Shown here in pieces: positions 49,299 to 59,200 of a stretch of 64,000 nt of DNA. A model generated the notes under the pieces. It saw only the letters and a list, made by a program, of their open reading frames with translations. It was not told the DNA's origin and did not search any database. The stretch's first letter is position 1. The number at the start of each line of letters is the position of its first letter. Source of the stretch: Cryomorphaceae bacterium (GTDB lineage Bacteria; Bacteroidota; Bacteroidia; Flavobacteriales_D; Sanyastnellaceae); assembly GCA_016124575.1 (NCBI GenBank), contig WGNM01000005.1, positions 84,118 through 148,117 on the forward strand. Direction: 5' to 3'. The translations under genes were made by a program, and so were the position numbers.

Positions 49299-50489
49299 TT
49301 ATGACCGAAATGTCTCTGTAGACTCGAAAATATGTCGCAAAACAGCAATATCTTGTTCAGTAAGGTCAATATGTCGTCGTGCCATCACGCGTTCTGCTGT
49401 CATCATGGCTTTGTCGAAATCGTACGTCTCGGTTCCATCGGCACCGCCCCACGTGAAGGAGGGGATAAATTTAGGAGGAAATCCACCACCGAATATGTTT
49501 GCGGCTACACCAGCTGTTGTTCCCGTGTTGAACATCGTGTTGATGCCACATTTGCTGTGGTCGCCCATGATCAATCCACAAAAAGTGAGTCCGGAGTTCG
49601 CCATCCGCCGCGAGGCGTAGTTCCAGATTTTAACTTCAGAGTAGTTGTTTTTTAGGTTCGATGTATTGGTGTCGGCACCTAAGTTACACCACTCGCCCAA
49701 AACTGAATTGCCCAGAAAACCGTCGTGGCCTTTGTTGCTATACCCCATCAACAAGCTGTTCGATACCTCGCCGCCAACTTTGCAATGCGGACCTATTGTA
49801 GTAGCGCCGTATATTTTACTGCCGGCTTTGATGGTTGCATGTTCGCACAAGGCAATGGGTCCGCGCAATATTGAGCCTTCCATTACCTCGCTGTTATCGG
49901 ACAGGTAGATGGGGCCGCCAGTGGTGTTGAAGAACGATCCTTCAGCAACGACATTTTGTCCGACAAAAACCAAGGTTGGATCGCCGATCACCGTGCATGT
50001 CTGTGAAAGCTTCGCACTGGGTCTATTCGCCGTGAGTCTTTCAAAATCGTAGGTTATAGCTTCGTGATTGAGAGAGAAAAGGTCGGTAATATTGGCGAGC
50101 ATTTTTATAGGAGCAGGCACATCTTTAAAGGATATGTTTTCTACAATATCGTTCAAAAGAGCGCCCTGTTCGGGGATGTTGGAGGTTCTGAAAGCAATGG
50201 GAGCATTTTTAGAACCAAATCCCTCACCTGGCTGTAGTAGAAGCAGAGATTCACGGATTTGCAAATTTGGTATTGCTCGCGCATTGATCCACAGAGAATT
50301 AGCCTCACAGAATAGCGGGAATTTTTCTTGTAGATAAGGTTCTGTGTTAAAGGAAACAGGAGTGTTCAGGAGCGATAGCCACTTCTCAGACAACTTTGAA
50401 ATACCAAATCGCAAAGCTCCGATAGGGCGGGTGAAAGCCAACGGTAGGAACTCTAACCGTTTAAAATCGTCAAAGAGAATAGTGTGCAT
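49299..50489 (-). CDS. Putative sugar nucleotidyltransferase of the GlmU type (NTP_transf_4 + left-handed beta helix)
   Basis: A 396-residue protein. The N-terminal half (about 1-190) is the NTP_transf_4 domain peculiar to Bacteroidota (ILFDDFKRLEFLPLAFTRPIGALRFGI, SLWINARAIP). The C-terminal half (about 195-390) is a left-handed beta helix with hexapeptide turns (GDPTLVFVGQNVVAEG, EGSILRGPIALCEHATIKAGSKIYG, CNLGADTNTSNLKNNYS), as in GlmU and other acyltransferases. The usual GXGTRM nucleotide loop is absent, so the true activity is uncertain. Members are annotated as GlmU family proteins. Between lon and the divergent MerR-type gene. Confidence 0.88.
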   Translation of the reverse strand: MHTILFDDFKRLEFLPLAFTRPIGALRFGISKLSEKWLSLLNTPVSFNTEPYLQEKFPLFCEANSLWINARAIPNLQIRESLLLLQPGEGFGSKNAPIAFRTSNIPEQGALLNDIVENISFKDVPAPIKMLANITDLFSLNHEAITYDFERLTANRPSAKLSQTCTVIGDPTLVFVGQNVVAEGSFFNTTGGPIYLSDNSEVMEGSILRGPIALCEHATIKAGSKIYGATTIGPHCKVGGEVSNSLLMGYSNKGHDGFLGNSVLGEWCNLGADTNTSNLKNNYSEVKIWNYASRRMANSGLTFCGLIMGDHSKCGINTMFNTGTTAGVAANIFGGGFPPKFIPSFTWGGADGTETYDFDKAMMTAERVMARRHIDLTEQDIAVLRHIFESTETFRS

Positions 50490-50630
50490 ATCGAGATATC
50501 TTCAAAGTGTAAATTTAGAAACTCCCGATATATCCGAGAATTTTAATTGCTTTGTATTGGAAATAAAAGTTTTAACGGACGAAACATTGTTGAGCAAATC
50601 TTGTTATCCTATTTGAACTGAGTGGTACTT

Positions 50631-51515
50631 ATGCAGCAATTTTCCATCAAAGATCTTGAGTCCTTTACCGGTATTAAGGCCCATACTATACGTATATGGG
50701 AGCAAAGGTACAATCTTCTGGAGCCGCAGCGGACATCGACCAACATTCGTTATTACACCGACAACGACTTAAAGCACTTGTTGAATGTAGGTGTACTCAT
50801 AGACAACGGGTACAAGATTAGCAGAATAGCTGAGATGACGGAAGTTGAAATGACCGCAATCATTTCCAAACTCAACACCGAAGATACCAAAGAGCAGCAC
50901 TATTTGAATTTGTTGAAGATCAGCATGCTCAACTACGACGAAGCCTTGTTTTGTTCGGTAGTGGATGCATATTTAGCTGACCATTCTGTAGATCGCATTT
51001 TTGAAAGACTTTTCATGCCCTTTATGCACCAAGTTGGCATACTGTGGCTGACGAGTGTTATTTGTCCGGCACAAGAACATTTCATTTCAAACCTTCTCCG
51101 CCAAAAATTATTTAGCTGGATTGACCAATCGCCAATCTCTGTGGATGATGCCAAGCCTTTGCTCGTTATGTTTCTTCCGCAAGGCGAGATTCACGAAATT
51201 AGTTTGCTCTTATTTCATTACATGGCCCGTCAAAAGGGGCGAAAGAGCATTTTTCTCGGACAGTCGGTGCCGTTTGAAGATTTACTTCAGATCTCACAGA
51301 AATATCCGCATGCACAGTTTGTTTCGTACTCCACAACATCGCCTTCAGCCAAGAACGCTCAGCAATATATAGACAGGATACACAGAGAGTTTAGCAATTC
51401 TCAGGTTAAGTTTCACCTCGGAGGAAAGATGCTTCAGGAAGTTAAAGTACCTGCTGACTCATGCGTGACTGTATATACTTCTGGAGGCCAATTGGCAGAA
51501 TCTATATTTATCTGA
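50631..51515 (+). CDS. MerR family regulator with cobalamin-binding domain (CarH/LitR-like)
   Basis: A 294-residue regulator starting at the ATG at 50631 (a GTG three codons upstream is possible). Residues 1-70 are a MerR winged helix (FSIKDLESFTGIKAHTIRIWEQRY, then NIRYYTDNDLKHL). Residues about 90-165 are the four-helix B12 cap with the W-x9-EH motif (W139, E149, H150), and about 175-294 a Rossmann B12-binding fold with E186-I-H188-E-I-S191, where His188 is the expected lower ligand of cobalt; the usual Gly is Ser. In Thermus CarH the residue after the Trp is a His that ligates cobalt in the light state; here it is Leu140. Homologues repress carotenoid and sigma genes in the dark. An ECF sigma gene follows 121 bases downstream. 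Confidence 0.9.
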   Translation: MQQFSIKDLESFTGIKAHTIRIWEQRYNLLEPQRTSTNIRYYTDNDLKHLLNVGVLIDNGYKISRIAEMTEVEMTAIISKLNTEDTKEQHYLNLLKISMLNYDEALFCSVVDAYLADHSVDRIFERLFMPFMHQVGILWLTSVICPAQEHFISNLLRQKLFSWIDQSPISVDDAKPLLVMFLPQGEIHEISLLLFHYMARQKGRKSIFLGQSVPFEDLLQISQKYPHAQFVSYSTTSPSAKNAQQYIDRIHREFSNSQVKFHLGGKMLQEVKVPADSCVTVYTSGGQLAESIFI

Positions 51516-51547
51516 TATTCAATTAGATAAATCCTACCCACTAGCTT

Positions 51548-51577
51548 TGTTTAAAAAATCTGTTAAAAAGTTAAACA
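51548..51577 (+). promoter_or_regulatory. Distal operator-like dyad upstream of the ECF sigma gene
   Basis: TGTTTAA (51548-51554), 16 bases, TTAAACA (51571-51577): a perfect 7-bp inverted repeat. An identical arrangement occurs 52 bases downstream. Candidate binding site of the adjacent MerR/B12 regulator. Confidence 0.65.
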
Positions 51578-51599
51578 GCTCGTGTTTCGTGTCGGAAAA

Positions 51600-51629
51600 T
51601 GTTTAATCTTTGTATCGAAAGGTTAAACA
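51600..51629 (+). promoter_or_regulatory. Proximal operator-like dyad overlapping the ECF sigma promoter
   Basis: TGTTTAA (51600-51606), 16 bases, TTAAACA (51623-51629). Its spacer contains a -7-like AATCTTTG (51605-51612), and the sigma ATG is seven bases after the dyad, so a bound repressor would block transcription. Confidence 0.68.
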
Positions 51630-51636
51630 AAAAGAT

Positions 51637-52140
51637 ATGTCAACAATCGAATTCAATAATCTGCTTTCAACGCACCGCGATTTTTTACAGGGATTTGCGT
51701 ACAATTTTACGCGTGACCATGAAGACGCCAACGACTTGATTCAAGACACCTTTTTAAAAGCCTTGAGGTACAAGGACAATTTCAGAGAAGGGACCAATAT
51801 CAAGGGGTGGTTGTTTACCATCATGCGGAACATATTCATCAATAACTACAAGCGGAAGAAGTTTCAGAACACCATAACAGACAGCACCGATAATTTGTAT
51901 TATTTGAATGCTTCGCAAGACATGCGGTACGATGGCGTGACGGGTAAAATTGACGAAAAAGACATTCGTTCAGCCATAGGGGATTTAGGCAACGACTTCC
52001 GTGTTCCTTTTACGATGTTCATAGAGGGATATCATTACGATGAGATTTCGGAGAAGTTATCGATTCCGATGGGTACAGTGAAAAGTAGAATATTTCATGC
52101 ACGCAAGAAGTTGATGACTCAATTGGCAGATTACAGATGA
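51637..52140 (+). CDS. ECF-type RNA polymerase sigma factor
   Basis: A 167-residue sigma-70 family factor starting at the ATG at 51637 (MSTIEFNNLLS). A TTG at 51610 in the same frame would lie inside the operator. Region 2 is GFAYNFTRDHEDANDLIQDTFLKALRY (about 20-46) and KGWLFTIMRNIFINNYKRKKF; region 4 is GYHYDEISEKLSIPMGTVKSRIFHARKKLM (about 128-157). There is no anti-sigma gene beside it. Its partner upstream is the MerR/B12 regulator, a pair that in other Flavobacteriia controls carotenoid genes; none are in this window. The last 10 bases overlap the convergent methyltransferase gene. Confidence 0.93.
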   Translation: MSTIEFNNLLSTHRDFLQGFAYNFTRDHEDANDLIQDTFLKALRYKDNFREGTNIKGWLFTIMRNIFINNYKRKKFQNTITDSTDNLYYLNASQDMRYDGVTGKIDEKDIRSAIGDLGNDFRVPFTMFIEGYHYDEISEKLSIPMGTVKSRIFHARKKLMTQLADYR

Positions 52141-52832
52141 GAGAATCGCAACAGGAAATCGTGATGCGGACCTTTTTGAAGTATTTCGAATTTCCACATA
52201 TTGCGCGCAGCTATTTCAGCGAGTAGGGCAGGGGCGGGGTATATCCAATTGAAAGATTCCGCCATGTCTTTCCATTCAAGCTCGAAAAATACGCAGCCGT
52301 AATAGGCATCTGATGTTTCTGATACATCGATGTCATCAATTTCATCAAAATACGAGATATCAGACGTGTCTCCAATGATTTGTCCGCCCGGGCTCAACAA
52401 TCCCATCGCGTGTTTTAGCAACCGTTCAGTGCCTTCCACATCCTGTCCCATTCCAAAACCGTTCATTAGGAGAAGAATGGTATCGAATTTTTGATCATTG
52501 TATTTGAAGAAGTCGGCACAGACAACATTTTTAACTCCACGAGACGAGCAGACATCGGCTGCTTTTTCTGAAATTTCGAGTGCTGTTACATCGATGCCAT
52601 TTTCTTGAAGCCACATTGCGTGGCAACCGGCTGCAGCTCCTACATCAAGCGTTTTACCACATGCCAGTTTGAGGGCATTTTGTTCAAGCATCGGCATATT
52701 TTCAAAACTTCGAAAGAAATAGGAAGGGAGTAATCCATCTTGCTCAATGCCATCAATCCACACCGATATTGGAGCATCCTCGCCGCTGGCGAGAAAAGCT
52801 TGGAAGGCACTACCGAAAATATCGTCTTGCAT
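52131..52832 (-). CDS. Class I SAM-dependent methyltransferase
   Basis: A 233-residue enzyme. The SAM-binding Rossmann core shows motif I as TLDVGAAAGCHAMWLQENGIDVTALEIS (about 80-107), an acidic DVCSSRGVKNVVCADFF, motif IV-like FDTILLLMNGFGMG, and LLSPGGQIIGDTSD. The substrate is unknown. No signal peptide. The start at 52832 is supported by TACTTTTG four bases upstream. It ends 10 bases inside the convergent sigma gene. Single-gene unit by position. Confidence 0.88.
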   Translation of the reverse strand: MQDDIFGSAFQAFLASGEDAPISVWIDGIEQDGLLPSYFFRSFENMPMLEQNALKLACGKTLDVGAAAGCHAMWLQENGIDVTALEISEKAADVCSSRGVKNVVCADFFKYNDQKFDTILLLMNGFGMGQDVEGTERLLKHAMGLLSPGGQIIGDTSDISYFDEIDDIDVSETSDAYYGCVFFELEWKDMAESFNWIYPAPALLAEIAARNMWKFEILQKGPHHDFLLRFSHL

Positions 52833-52836
52833 GGTG

Positions 52837-52844
52837 CAAAAGTA
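52837..52844 (-). promoter_or_regulatory. -7 box (TACTTTTG) of the methyltransferase gene
   Basis: An exact TAnnTTTG on the minus strand, separated from the ATG at 52832 by four bases (CACC). Confidence 0.55.
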
Positions 52845-52970
52845 GTCGAAGAGAGTTAAATTTCGAGATCAACTGCATACCGTTGAAATAAATTTTAATA
52901 TTCTATCCTAGTCTGAGCAACCAAACGCATCTTTGTACAGTCTATTGTTTATTAGGAAGTAACTCTGACC

Positions 52971-55900
52971 ATGAAGTATCTAAATCGACTATCATTACTG
53001 TTATTCACCATGTGGACAATCACAGCGGTGGCACAACCAACAGTAACTACTGGCTTAACATTGGAACAATACGTCAACGAAGTCTTGCTTGGTTCTGGTG
53101 TTCAAGCATTTAACATCCAGTTTACCGGTGATCCAGTTCAGTTGGGTTATTTAGAAGGTGTAGATCCTGCCGCATTTCCCTTAGAATCTGGTTTGGTTTT
53201 GTCGAGTGGTGCTTCTAATAACATAGCTTCATGTGGATTTGACGATGTTCCTTTTGGATCAGGGGTTTCTGGCGATGCAGACTTGTTGAATATTGCGAAC
53301 TCAGTGCCTGGAATGATAGGTCAGAATTTCAACGTAGGATCGGTAAACGACCTGTGTGTTTTAGAGTTCGACTTTGTGGCAACGGGCGATACTGTGAAGT
53401 TCAATTACATTTTTGGTTCAGACGAATATCTAGCATGGATCAATAGTTCATTCAATGATATTTTCGCCTTTTTCCTTTCAGGCCCTGGTATTACAGGCCC
53501 GTACGATAGTCCGGCTGGTTTTCCGGATGGTGCCATGAACATCGCTCAAGTTCCGAATACTGACCCACCGCTGCCTATTACCATTTCGTCGGTGAATCCG
53601 GGCATCAATGCTCAGTACTACAACGACAATCCGAACAACGATGAGGTGTGCATCAATGGTTATACAATAAAGTTGGAGGCTCTGGGAGAGGTTATTTGTG
53701 GAGAAACGTACCACATAAAATTGGCCATTGCTGATGGATCGGATACTGCCCTTGAGTCGATTGTAATACTTGAGGCGGGATCATTTACAAGTAATAGTGT
53801 TGTTCAGGTTGATCTTTCGATCGATGTGGGTGGGCCGGATGCAGATACGATGTATGAAGATTGTGGCGTAGCGACATTGACATTTACACGCCCTATCGAT
53901 ACCCTAATCGATATTGAAGAGATGATTGTAATTGAATACCAAGGTACTGCAATCAACGGGGTGGATTACACCTTGCTTCCTGATACGGTTATTTTTGCAC
54001 CAGGAGTTCAAAGTGTAAGTTTCGATGTGGATGCATTTGAAGATGGATTGGCAGAAGGAATTGAAGAAGTTATTTTCGAAATTTTGAACTTAGCGGCCTG
54101 CAATGGTGACGGGTTAACCAGCTATTTCCAGTTTTTCATTAACGACGAGCCAGAGCCATTGGTGGTTACTGGTTATACGACAGAGATGTGTCAGGGAGCT
54201 GATTTAGAAATTGAACCAATCATTGAGGGAGGTTATGGTAACTTCACCTACGACTGGTCGACAGGTGAAACTGATCCAAGCATTTTCGTTAGTCCCGGCG
54301 CTACAACAACCTACAACGTTATCGTTAGCGATACCTGTGGTATGCCTTCTGATGATGCCGATATCTTGGTTAACGTGCTCATATTCCCTCCTTTGGAAGT
54401 GAATATTTTAGGGGGTGATCTATTGTTAGAATGCAATGGTTTCGCGACCATTTCTGGTTCAGCTGCAGGTGGAGATGGTGTTTATGAATGGACATGGGAA
54501 GATCAAGACGGAAACAACCTATTTGGATTTGATAATACCTTGTGGTACAATGCTTGGCAAGGTGCTGATCAAATTGTTTTAACAGTAACGGATGGTTGTG
54601 GATTTGGGGAATCGAGTGTCATAAATGTCGCCATTAACGCGCCCGCTATTGTTATTGATTTCGAAGGTCCACTATCTGTTTTGTGCAATGCGAATTTCAC
54701 AATTGATCCGAATGCATCGGGAGGCAGTGGAGGCTTGAACTACACATGGACGCAAGGGTTTAACTTTTTAGGGTTTAATTCAACCTTGACAACATCGACG
54801 TCTTCGGATATTACCATTACATTGAACGTTAGTGATTTTTGTGGACAATCGGAGGAAATCGACATCGACATTGAGGTTGAAAGTCCACCAATTGCCGTCA
54901 ACATGCCATTGGAGCTGACGGGTCCATGTACAGAAGTATTTGAGATAGTTGCTTTCACCGATGGTGGCAGTGGCGGAGGTACCTATCAGTGGTTTGCTGA
55001 TGGTGCATTGGAAGCTACAGGCAACAACGTGAATAACATTACACCGTTGGATTTTCAGTCTTTCAACGATGCTTTGATTTCACTCACTGTTACAGACGGT
55101 TGCGGTGCTACAGACACACAGAGCACCGTCATCAACATCGTGAACCCAGCTTTGGAAATAGAAATTGGTGAAGATATTTATGCAAGTTGCATAGACAATA
55201 CAGCCATTGCAGTTGATATTTTAAGTGGAAGCGGAGGATACCAGTACGAGTATTTTGTTGCCGATACCTCGCATTCAGTAACATCCGACATCGTTTTACA
55301 ATCATTCAACACCGTTCCTGTAAGTGTGAATGTAACCGATGGCTGTGGTGGATTTGCGACTGATCAATTGCTGTACATTATTCCAGACATTCCATTGAAC
55401 CTTGTTTTGAGTGCTGACACATCTATTTGTGCGGGTGATGGCATTTCGATATCTGCTTTAGCGAGTGGAGGGGAAGAAGGTTTTTATTACTACTGGCCGT
55501 TGATCGGACAATTTGGGCCTGATCAGTATGTTGCTCCTTATTCGACAACTGGGTTTGAAGTGATTGCTACAGACATTTGTGGTCGCACCATTTCTGGAAC
55601 AATCGGCGTTGAGGTTCAGTTCTTATTTAGCAACTTCTACGTACAAGACTTAGAAGATAATCTTTACCAGTTCACGGCTACACCTGAGCCAGAGTGTGAT
55701 GGTTGCATTTATTCATGGTATTTCGGCGATGGAGATTCAAGCGATGAAGAAGCACCGATGCACCAATATGATGGTTTGGGCGATTACATTGCAAGTCTAA
55801 CCGTCACCAATAGCATTGGATGTACAGATTCAGCTTATACAACTATCGTAGGACCGATTGTATTCTACGTACCGAACGCGTTTTCTCCGAACAATGATGG

Positions 55901-56135
55901 AATAAACGATGTTTTCAGAGCTTATGGAAGTGGTATCAGCGAGTTTGAGATTACCATATTCAACCGTTGGGGAGACGTTGTTTTCACAAGTACCAACATC
56001 GAAGATTTCTGGGACGGGTCGGATGCTGGTGGTGCTTACTTCGTGCAAAATGAAGTGTACTCGTACATTTTGAGAATAAAAGGAAACAATACTGACGGAA
56101 TAGAGCAGAATGGCTCCATATCTGTTTTGAGATAG
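52971..56135 (+). CDS. Choice-of-anchor L surface protein with T9SS type B sorting domain (copy 1)
   Basis: A 1054-residue exported protein with signal peptide 1-21 (cleavage after AVA). Residues about 25-265 form the choice-of-anchor L domain (TLEQYVNEVLLGSGVQAFNI, FPLESGLVLSSG, GDTVKFNYIFGSDEYL, GSDTALESIVILEAGSF). A Calx-beta-like module follows (about 285-375: GTAINGVDYTLLPDTVIF, DAFEDGLAEGIEEV). Then come several Ig-like units with Cys-flanked strands, and a PKD domain near 880-955 (YSWYFGDGDSSDEEAP). The last 91 residues, FYVPNAFSPNNDGINDVF through FNRWGDVVF to SVLR, are the type B sorting domain. A probable adhesin at the cell surface. Its paralogue follows 136 bases downstream. Confidence 0.92.
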   Translation: MKYLNRLSLLLFTMWTITAVAQPTVTTGLTLEQYVNEVLLGSGVQAFNIQFTGDPVQLGYLEGVDPAAFPLESGLVLSSGASNNIASCGFDDVPFGSGVSGDADLLNIANSVPGMIGQNFNVGSVNDLCVLEFDFVATGDTVKFNYIFGSDEYLAWINSSFNDIFAFFLSGPGITGPYDSPAGFPDGAMNIAQVPNTDPPLPITISSVNPGINAQYYNDNPNNDEVCINGYTIKLEALGEVICGETYHIKLAIADGSDTALESIVILEAGSFTSNSVVQVDLSIDVGGPDADTMYEDCGVATLTFTRPIDTLIDIEEMIVIEYQGTAINGVDYTLLPDTVIFAPGVQSVSFDVDAFEDGLAEGIEEVIFEILNLAACNGDGLTSYFQFFINDEPEPLVVTGYTTEMCQGADLEIEPIIEGGYGNFTYDWSTGETDPSIFVSPGATTTYNVIVSDTCGMPSDDADILVNVLIFPPLEVNILGGDLLLECNGFATISGSAAGGDGVYEWTWEDQDGNNLFGFDNTLWYNAWQGADQIVLTVTDGCGFGESSVINVAINAPAIVIDFEGPLSVLCNANFTIDPNASGGSGGLNYTWTQGFNFLGFNSTLTTSTSSDITITLNVSDFCGQSEEIDIDIEVESPPIAVNMPLELTGPCTEVFEIVAFTDGGSGGGTYQWFADGALEATGNNVNNITPLDFQSFNDALISLTVTDGCGATDTQSTVINIVNPALEIEIGEDIYASCIDNTAIAVDILSGSGGYQYEYFVADTSHSVTSDIVLQSFNTVPVSVNVTDGCGGFATDQLLYIIPDIPLNLVLSADTSICAGDGISISALASGGEEGFYYYWPLIGQFGPDQYVAPYSTTGFEVIATDICGRTISGTIGVEVQFLFSNFYVQDLEDNLYQFTATPEPECDGCIYSWYFGDGDSSDEEAPMHQYDGLGDYIASLTVTNSIGCTDSAYTTIVGPIVFYVPNAFSPNNDGINDVFRAYGSGISEFEITIFNRWGDVVFTSTNIEDFWDGSDAGGAYFVQNEVYSYILRIKGNNTDGIEQNGSISVLR

Positions 56136-56155
56136 AATGTTATACAATAACAAGG

Positions 56156-56178
56156 AAGCCTCGAAAGAGGCTTTTTTG
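56156..56178 (+). terminator. Rho-independent terminator between the two anchor-L genes
   Basis: AAGCCTC, loop GAAA, GAGGCTT and a T run (six T counting the stem end), 20 bases after the stop of the first copy. The two paralogues are therefore separate transcription units. Confidence 0.85.
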
Positions 56179-56241
56179 TTGGAATCCAATACAGACAGTA
56201 GGATGAATGCCATTTTGTTCGAATAATCGAATGGTGAAAGT

Positions 56242-56249
56242 TATCTTTA
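56242..56249 (+). promoter_or_regulatory. -7-like box (TATCTTTA) of the second anchor-L gene
   Basis: Seven of eight bases of TAnnTTTG, 22 bases before the ATG at 56272, downstream of the terminator. Confidence 0.42.
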
Positions 56250-56271
56250 CTGTCTTGCAAGCGAAGATTAG

Positions 56272-59200
56272 ATGAAAAGAAGAATATGTTTAACAGCCAT
56301 TGGTGTTTTAATGGTTGGTGTTGTAATTGCGCAACCAACAGTTACGACCAATTTAACAGTCGAGGAGTATGTAAATGATTACTTGCTCGGGAATGGAATT
56401 CAAGCATCGAATATTACTTATTCAGGAGCACCCGTTCAGATTGGCGTTGTTGAGAATGGTATTGCCAACGGACTTCCTATTGAGGCGGGCTTGGTGCTTT
56501 CTACCGAAGCTGCTACAAATCTCGACTGCTCGCCAGGATTTATAGATTTTGGCACAGGTATTAATGGCGAGCCAGATTTGCTTTCAATTGCCAATAGTGT
56601 GCCGCCTCTGATAGGTCAGAATTTTAACGTGCTCGGTGTTTTTGACGTCTGCACATTAGAGTTTGACTTCGTTGCCACAGGCGATACCATGAGTTTCAAT
56701 TACATTTTTGGATCCGATGAATACCTCACATTTGTCAATACCCTGTACAACGATATCTTTGCTTTTTTCCTCTCTGGTCCGGGCATTACAGGCACGTATG
56801 ATAGTCCGCCGGCTTTTCCAAATGGCGCCATCAATATCGCCACGGTGCCAAATTCGAATCCACCGCTTCCAATCACCATATCGAGCGTTAACAATGTCAC
56901 AAATACAGAATATTATCTCGATCACGCAGCAGGGACACCGAATGATATCCCGACCTGCTTGAATGGGAATACAATTTCCTTGCGCGCTTTTTCAGAGGTT
57001 CAATGTGGAGAGACTTACCACATCAAATTGGCAATTGCTGATGGCAGTGACCCTGCGCTGGCATCTTATGTTATGCTTGAAGCCGGTAGTTTTCAATCGA
57101 CCACTGTTGTAGAAGTAGCACTTTCCATAGATGTGGGTGGCGACAACCTTTTCGAAGATTGCGGAGAAGGCGTGTTGACCTTTACCCGTCCGGTAGATAC
57201 AGACATCGAACAAGAATCGATGGTTTTAATTGATTACTCTGGATCGGCAATCAATGGGGTAGACTATACCTTACTGCCCGACACCATTATTTTCCCAATT
57301 GGTGTTTATTCATTGAGCTTTCCGCTCGATGCGTTTGAAGATGGAGTTTCTGAGGGCGTAGAAGATGTGACCATGCAAATAGTAAACATTGCCGCGTGTG
57401 ATGGTATTGGCGTGACCTCTTATTTTGAATTCACCATAACTGATGAGCCAGAGCCATTGGTTGTGAACGATTTAACAGTGAATTTCTGCAATGGGGTACC
57501 TGTAGAGCTCGTTCCTTCAATTGAAGGAGGTTATGGAGTGTTTTCATATGAATGGTCGAACAACCAGACCGATGAAACCATATTTGTGACAGAGTTTGCC
57601 AATACGACTTATTCAGTAATTGTTTCTGACACTTGCGGCATGTCGCCAGATGATGGAGTATTCACCTTGGTAGGCTGGCCTGCATTGGAGTTGGAGTTGA
57701 TAGGAGATGTGATTAGCAACGGACAAGTAGAGCTTGATTGTAATGCATTTGGAACCCTTGAAGTTGATGCAACTGGCGGATCAGGCGATTTCTCATATTA
57801 TTGGTACAACCAGAACGGTAATAACTTGTTTGGGTTTGAAGAGAGTCTTTTTGTTGGTTCATGGAACGGCGAAATGACAATCAACGTTGATGTTACCGAT
57901 GAATCGTGCGGAAATGTTGAAACATTGTCTATAGACCAAGTCATTTTATTTCCGGCGATGTTTCTGACATTACCGCAGACATTGCAAGTGAGCTGTGGGA
58001 CATTGCAAAGTTTGACCGTTGGAATAGAAGGTGGACAAGCACCATTTCAGTACAATTGGTATGTGAACAATGTCTTTCAAAGCAATGCAGCGACATATAA
58101 CTTCACCGCTGCGAATGATGCTACGATAGCTTGTGTGATAACAGATGCTTGCGGACAAGAGCAAACCGTATTTATGGAATTGACTGTGCTCACCCCAGAA
58201 GTGGTTGTATCATCACCCACCTTGTTTGAAGGGACATGTTTAGATGAGTTCAGTATTACGGCAAATGCTGCTGGCGGTTCAGGAGTAATCACGTATCAAT
58301 GGTCAGATGGGACGGGCATAATTGGCAACGAACAAACCATTACCTATCAGTCGAACGTGGATGTTGTATTGACAGTAACAGCTATCGATGCATGCGGCAC
58401 ACAGGCAACATCATCCACTGCGGTTCAGATAGTAAACCCATTGTTGGTTGTTGATCTGGGTCAAAATATTTTCGCCAGTTGCATTGATGTAACGGAGATT
58501 CAACCGATCATTACAGGTGGGGTTGAACCGTTCGAATTTCAGTGGTTTGTTGCCGATACAGCTTATTCGAACACCCAAAACATCAATATACAGTCGTATG
58601 AGACCATGGTTGTTGTTGTACAGGTGACGGATGTATGCGGACAATTTGATGAAGACAACACCATTTATTTCGTGCCAGATATTCCCGTCAACGTCACCGT
58701 TGTTCCGGATACATTGATTTGTTTTGGCGACTTCATTTCAACTGTAGCAACTGCAGAAGGAGGAGAGGGAGGATTTACCTATTACTGGCCGGAGTTGGAT
58801 CGTGAAGGCGATACCCAAACGGTTGGTCCGCTGCGCGACACCACCTTGTTTGTTGTTGCAACAGATATTTGTGGCAAGACAGGGATAGGCAGTGTTGATA
58901 TTGACGTACAGCGATTGATTGCAAGCTTTGTTTCTGAAGAGATAGAAACCAACTTGTATCAGTTCACCACCGAAACGAATATAGATTGCACCGATTGTTT
59001 GTATGATTGGGATTTCGGTGATGGATCATCCGCGCTGGAGCGCGACCCTTTGCATCAGTTTGACGGACGATTTGAGTACACCACACAGTTGGTGGTTACC
59101 TCGCCAATTGGTTGTCAGGGCTTTTATCACGCACCGGTTGTAGTTCCGATTTTATTGTATGTCCCCAATGCCTTCACACCCGATCAAGACGGTATTAACG

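Noticed and set aside
51506-51532. Hairpin ATTTATCT / AGATAAAT over the stop codon of the MerR/B12 gene as terminator
   Set aside because: The stem is AT-only and lacks a T tract after it; unlikely to stop transcription by itself.
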